25,555 nucleotides of DNA, taken from assembly GCA_035528235.1 (NCBI GenBank), contig DATKZB010000055.1, forward strand, positions 1 to 25,555, given 5' to 3'. Of this stretch, positions 21,961-25,555 are shown in pieces. The notes below the pieces were generated by a model, which made no database searches, was not told the DNA's origin, and saw only the letters and a list, made by a program, of their open reading frames with translations. A program made the translations under genes and the position numbers. The stretch is from DATKZB01 sp035528235 (GTDB taxonomy: Bacteria; Planctomycetota; Phycisphaerae; FEN-1346). The first letter of the stretch is position 1; every line of letters begins with the position of its first letter.

Positions 21961-24900
21961 ATGCCGGTCCAGAGCCGGCGTGCGGCCATCGGGGCGCCTT
22001 GGCAGCGAAAGGTCCGTATGCACCCGAGGGGTCCATTTCAGCCGATGCCCGTGCCGGCCGTTGAACCGCTTGAGGTCCGGCTGCTCCTGTCGGGCTTCGC
22101 GGCGTACAACGACACCGCTGCCGGCCCGACCACCCACGCCAACGCCACGCTGTACGCCGACACCGGCGTGACGTCGGCCGGGCTGCTCAAGGACATCGTC
22201 ACGGGCGCCGACACGCCGGTGCTCCTGTCGACCATCAACGTGGGCGTGAACCTGGGCGGCACGGGCACCAATCCGACCGGCGGCCTGGCGGCCAGCATCT
22301 TCGGCGGGTACGTCGACTTCACGTCGGCCTGGAGTTCGAACAACCTCGAGATGTCCGGCGCCGATTCCTACACCTACGTGTTCGAGAACCTCGACCCGGG
22401 CAGCACCTACGAGTTCGCCGGCACCGCCGTCCGCGGCGAAGACATGTACACCGACCGCTGGACCCTGGTCACGCTGCTTGGCGCGGACGGGTTCCATGCG
22501 GCCCACTCCGAGGGCGAGGGCATCGTGACCGCCGGCCTCGGACCCAACCAGGTGGCCATCTGGACCGGCGCGAACCACCACGCCGACCAGGGGTTCGTCG
22601 TCCAGTGGACCGAGATCGACGCCGGCGCAGACGGCGAGTTCGAGGTCGTCTCGCAGCAGTACACCGGCATCATTCCCTATTCGGTCGACCCCGACGGCTG
22701 GGCCGACGCCGTCAAGGCCTACGGCCTGAACGGCATCCGCCTGGTCGCGAACGTGCCCACCGCACCGCCCACGCTCGTCAACACGCCCGCGACGACCATC
22801 GAGGCGTTCGCGGCCGTCATCGGGGGCGAGATCACCAGCACGGGCGGCCAGGCACCCGACGTCCGCATCTACTTCGGCGACGACGACGCCGGGACCGTGG
22901 CCGCCAACTGGGACACCTGGGTCGACCTGGGCAGGCAGTCCAGCGCCTTCACGGCCCTGGCAGACGGTCTGGACCAGACCACGACGTACTTCTACCGCGC
23001 GTTCGCCGAGAACTCGGTCGGGCCGGCCTGGGCGCCGGCAACCGAATCGTTCACCACGCTGACGGCGACCGCCCCGTCGGTCATCAACCTGCCGGCCGTC
23101 AACGTCGGCGCCTTCTCGGCCTCGCTCCGCGGCGAGGTCACCGACACGGGCGACGATGCGCCGCTCATCACGATCTACTACGGCACGACCGACGGCGGGA
23201 CGAGCCCCGCCGCTTGGGACTACTCGGTTGAGGTGGGCGCCCAGTCAGGCGAGTTCCTCGGCGTGGTCGACAACCTGGACCCCGAGACCGCCTACGTCTT
23301 CACCGCGCGGGCCCGGAACGCCGTGGGCGACGTCTGGGCGACGCCGGCGCTCGGGTTCGAGACGGTGGCCCTGCCGCCGCTCCAGATCACCGAGTTCATG
23401 GCCGACAACGCCACGACGCTCCAGACGCGGACCCGGACCAGCCCGACCGACCCGTTCGCGGGCGACTACTCCAGCCCCGACTGGATCGAGATCCGCAACC
23501 CCACCGACGGCACCGCCATCCTCACCGGCTACTACCTGACCGACGACCTCGGCAACCCGAAAGGATGGGCATTCCCGGCCGGCACGACCATCGAGCCGGG
23601 CGGGTACCTCATCGTCTTCGCCTCCGGCGACGACATCACCGACCCCGCGCTCGACGAGAACGGGTACCTGCACACGGACTTCAAATTGAAGGACGCCGGC
23701 GGCGAGGACCTGGGCCTGGCCGACCCCGACGGCGTCATTCTATTTGCCTACGAGGACTTCCCGCCGCAGATCGAGGACACCTCCTACGGCATCGACCCCG
23801 AAAGCGAGGAGCGCTTCTTCCCCGCCCCGACGCCCGGCTGGGACAACGCCAACGACGTTCCCCAGGCCCCCCTGTTCAGCGTGGCCAGCACCACCTTCAG
23901 CGGGGCGCTGGTGGTCGACCTGACGGCCCGGTACCCGACCGACGTGGTTCACTACACGCTGAACGAGTCGGTGCCGACGGTGCTGTCGCCGGTCTGGAGC
24001 GGCCCGATGTCGCTGACCACGTCCACGATGCTGCGGGCGGTGTCCATCGGGGCCAACGCCAAGTCGAGCCGGGTGGTCAGCGAAACGTACATCGCCCTGG
24101 GCGCCGACGTGCTCAGCACCAGTTCAGACCTGCCGCTGGTCATCGTCGAGACGTTCGGCGACGGCGTGCCGGGGGTCGGCACGTACTTCGGCGACACGTA
24201 CATGGCGTTCTTCGAGCCCGGTGCCGACGGCCGCGCGCACCTGACCGACGCTCCGACGCTCGGCACGCGGGCCGGTATCCACATCCGCGGCTCCAGTTCC
24301 GCCGGCTTCTACAAGAAGCAGTACCGCGTCGAGTTCTGGGACGAGGCGAACGAGGACCGCCGCCTCGATCTGCTGGGCCTGCCGGCCGAGGCCGACTGGA
24401 TCTTCTACGGTCCCGGCCCGTACGACCGGGCCCTCATCAACAACCCCCTTATGTACGACCTGAGCAACCAGCTCGGCCGCTACGCCCTGCGGACCCGGTG
24501 GGTCGAGATGTACCTGGACTCGGGCGGCGGCCAAGTGACCGCCGCCGACTACGTCGGCGTGTACGCCATCATGGAGGTCGTCGAGAGCGGCGACGACCGC
24601 CTCGACGTCGAGCCGCTCATCTCCTCGGGCGCCGGCGGCGTGCCCGTCGACGGCGGCTTTCTCTGGAAGAACGACCGCGGATCGCCGTACGTCGACCCGG
24701 AAGTGCTCACCTCGTCCCAGCAGACCTACGTCAACGGCTGGATCAACGGCCTGCAGGCGGCGGCTCTGAGCGCCAACTTCCGCGACCCCGACATCGGCTA
24801 CGCCGCCTGGGCCGAGGTCGACTCCTTCGTCGACCACAACCTGCTGAACATGCTGGCCATGAACGTCGACGCCATGCGCCTGAGCGGCTACTACTTCAAG

Positions 24901-24990
24901 ACCGACGGCGGCCTGATCGAGGCCGGGCCCATCTTCGACTTCGACCGGTCCCTGGAGTCCACCGACGGCCGCGACGACAACCCCTACTAG
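21961..24990 (+). CDS. Large LEPR-XLL surface protein with FN3-like, lamin-tail and CotH domains, ending at in-frame TAG
   Basis: The frame gives 1009 residues before TAG at 24988-24990. The start at 21961 has AAGGGG upstream. The LEPR-XLL sorting motif VEPLEVRLLLSG is at 34-45. An unassigned beta-rich region follows to about 260, then two fibronectin-III-like repeats (about 265-365 and 366-470), a lamin-tail domain (about 470-620, LQITEFMADN and SPDWIEIRNP), a chitobiase C-terminal-like beta-sandwich (about 637-715), and a CotH-type domain from about 722. CotH marks include GIHIRGSSS, FYKKQYRVEF, YVGVYAIMEV and the FDFDRSLES metal-site region. The TAG falls a few residues after that and cuts the domain short; the same frame then stays open to the window end. 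It is probably exported and surface-attached. Some CotH proteins are protein kinases; whether this one is cannot be judged. Confidence 0.85.
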   Translation: MPVQSRRAAIGAPWQRKVRMHPRGPFQPMPVPAVEPLEVRLLLSGFAAYNDTAAGPTTHANATLYADTGVTSAGLLKDIVTGADTPVLLSTINVGVNLGGTGTNPTGGLAASIFGGYVDFTSAWSSNNLEMSGADSYTYVFENLDPGSTYEFAGTAVRGEDMYTDRWTLVTLLGADGFHAAHSEGEGIVTAGLGPNQVAIWTGANHHADQGFVVQWTEIDAGADGEFEVVSQQYTGIIPYSVDPDGWADAVKAYGLNGIRLVANVPTAPPTLVNTPATTIEAFAAVIGGEITSTGGQAPDVRIYFGDDDAGTVAANWDTWVDLGRQSSAFTALADGLDQTTTYFYRAFAENSVGPAWAPATESFTTLTATAPSVINLPAVNVGAFSASLRGEVTDTGDDAPLITIYYGTTDGGTSPAAWDYSVEVGAQSGEFLGVVDNLDPETAYVFTARARNAVGDVWATPALGFETVALPPLQITEFMADNATTLQTRTRTSPTDPFAGDYSSPDWIEIRNPTDGTAILTGYYLTDDLGNPKGWAFPAGTTIEPGGYLIVFASGDDITDPALDENGYLHTDFKLKDAGGEDLGLADPDGVILFAYEDFPPQIEDTSYGIDPESEERFFPAPTPGWDNANDVPQAPLFSVASTTFSGALVVDLTARYPTDVVHYTLNESVPTVLSPVWSGPMSLTTSTMLRAVSIGANAKSSRVVSETYIALGADVLSTSSDLPLVIVETFGDGVPGVGTYFGDTYMAFFEPGADGRAHLTDAPTLGTRAGIHIRGSSSAGFYKKQYRVEFWDEANEDRRLDLLGLPAEADWIFYGPGPYDRALINNPLMYDLSNQLGRYALRTRWVEMYLDSGGGQVTAADYVGVYAIMEVVESGDDRLDVEPLISSGAGGVPVDGGFLWKNDRGSPYVDPEVLTSSQQTYVNGWINGLQAAALSANFRDPDIGYAAWAEVDSFVDHNLLNMLAMNVDAMRLSGYYFKTDGGLIEAGPIFDFDRSLESTDGRDDNPY

Positions 24991-25555
24991 TGGAACGGCA
25001 CCGGCGACAGCACCCGCTACTTCAACGACGACAGCCGCGTCCGGATGTGGTGGCCGCGGATGTTCCAGGACCCCGACTTCGTCCAGCGGTACATCGACCG
25101 CTGGTTCGAGTTGCGCCTGGACGAGTTCAGCCTGGCCAACGTCTACGCCACCATCGACGCCCATGCCACGCTGCTCCAGGAGGCCGCCCCGCGCGACTAC
25201 GCCCACTGGTCCGGTTCGCGGTACGGCAACTTCGCCGGCGAAATCCAGCACATGAAGACCTGGCTGACGAACCGCATCAACTGGATCGACAGCCAGTGGC
25301 TCGCCCGGCCGATCGCCAACGTCGCCGGGCCGGTCGTCACGCCGGGCACCCAGGTGAGCCTCTCGGCCGCCACCGGCACCGTCTACTACACGCTCGACGG
25401 CACCGACCCGCGGGCCGTGGGCGGCGGCATCAGTCCCGGCGCCATCGCGGCCTCCGGCCCCATCACCACCAACGCCTACACGCAGATCACGACCCGCGTC
25501 TACAAGGCCAACCACAATCCGTCGAGCGGGGCGCCCGGCTACATCGCCACCGGCG
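24991..25555 (+). pseudogene. Continuation of the CotH protein after the in-frame TAG (cut by window edge)
   Basis: The same frame runs 188 codons from the base after TAG to the window end without another stop. It starts WNGTGDSTRYFND and continues with DFVQRYIDRWFELR, the normal C-terminal half of a CotH domain. A second chitobiase C-terminal-like module (VYYTLDGTDPR) follows. Codon use looks the same as before the TAG. I read it as one gene broken by a single nonsense codon, unless the TAG is a sequencing error or is read through. Confidence 0.8.

Noticed and set aside
24988..24990. Genome-wide reassignment of TAG to an amino acid (for example pyrrolysine)
   Set aside because: TAG ends several clear genes in this window at the expected family length: porB (9414-9416), porA (10421-10423), the PEP-CTERM gene (12748-12750), the second PilZ gene (18334-18336), the radical SAM gene (19885-19887) and nth (21771-21773).
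1..25555. CRISPR array, insertion sequence, prophage or integrase
   Set aside because: No regularly spaced repeats, transposase or phage genes and no terminal inverted repeats were found on reading both strands.

Overview
The window reads as chromosomal DNA of a GC-rich planctomycete. The signs are a surface protein with the planctomycete-type LEPR-XLL sorting motif, a PEP-CTERM protein, a secreted HzsA-like (hydrazine synthase alpha-related) dihaem protein, a sulfatase, a PQQ-type beta-propeller protein, and a TatC with Pro-rich and acidic additions. A four-subunit pyruvate:ferredoxin oxidoreductase next to acetate kinase suggests anaerobic or fermentative metabolism. This assignment rests on families and motifs; no rRNA or tRNA gene was seen.

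Layout: everything left of about 16.03 kb is on the minus strand and everything right of 16.31 kb is on the plus strand. Minus strand, in transcription order: a DUF4870 membrane protein (16032-15607); acetate kinase (15443-14205); a 548-base non-coding stretch with two intrinsic terminators and a folded leader; a PEP-CTERM protein (13656-12748); the porG-porD-porA-porB operon (12505-9414) behind a good sigma70-type promoter; and a run of seven closely spaced genes from 9258 to the left edge. That run is a four-helix His-containing membrane protein, ribF, a sulfatase lipoprotein, a PQQ-propeller protein, a secreted TIM-barrel-like protein, the HzsA-like protein, and the start of another secreted protein.

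Plus strand: a membrane-anchored coiled-coil protein, two PilZ-domain proteins, a B12-binding radical SAM enzyme resembling HpnR, tatC overlapping an endonuclease III gene by four bases, and a very large LEPR-XLL / FN3-like / lamin-tail / CotH surface protein that runs off the right edge.

Working together: PorABDG and AckA link pyruvate, acetyl-CoA and acetate (no phosphotransacetylase is in the window). The left-hand run looks like a secreted polysaccharide or sulfated-glycan programme with an attached redox protein. TatC, PEP-CTERM and LEPR-XLL features point to heavy use of export and surface anchoring. The most notable observations are an in-frame TAG inside the CotH domain with the frame intact on both sides, a Cys-to-His change at an Fe-S ligand position of endonuclease III, the two-terminator leader before the PEP-CTERM gene, and palindromic repeats in intergenic DNA.
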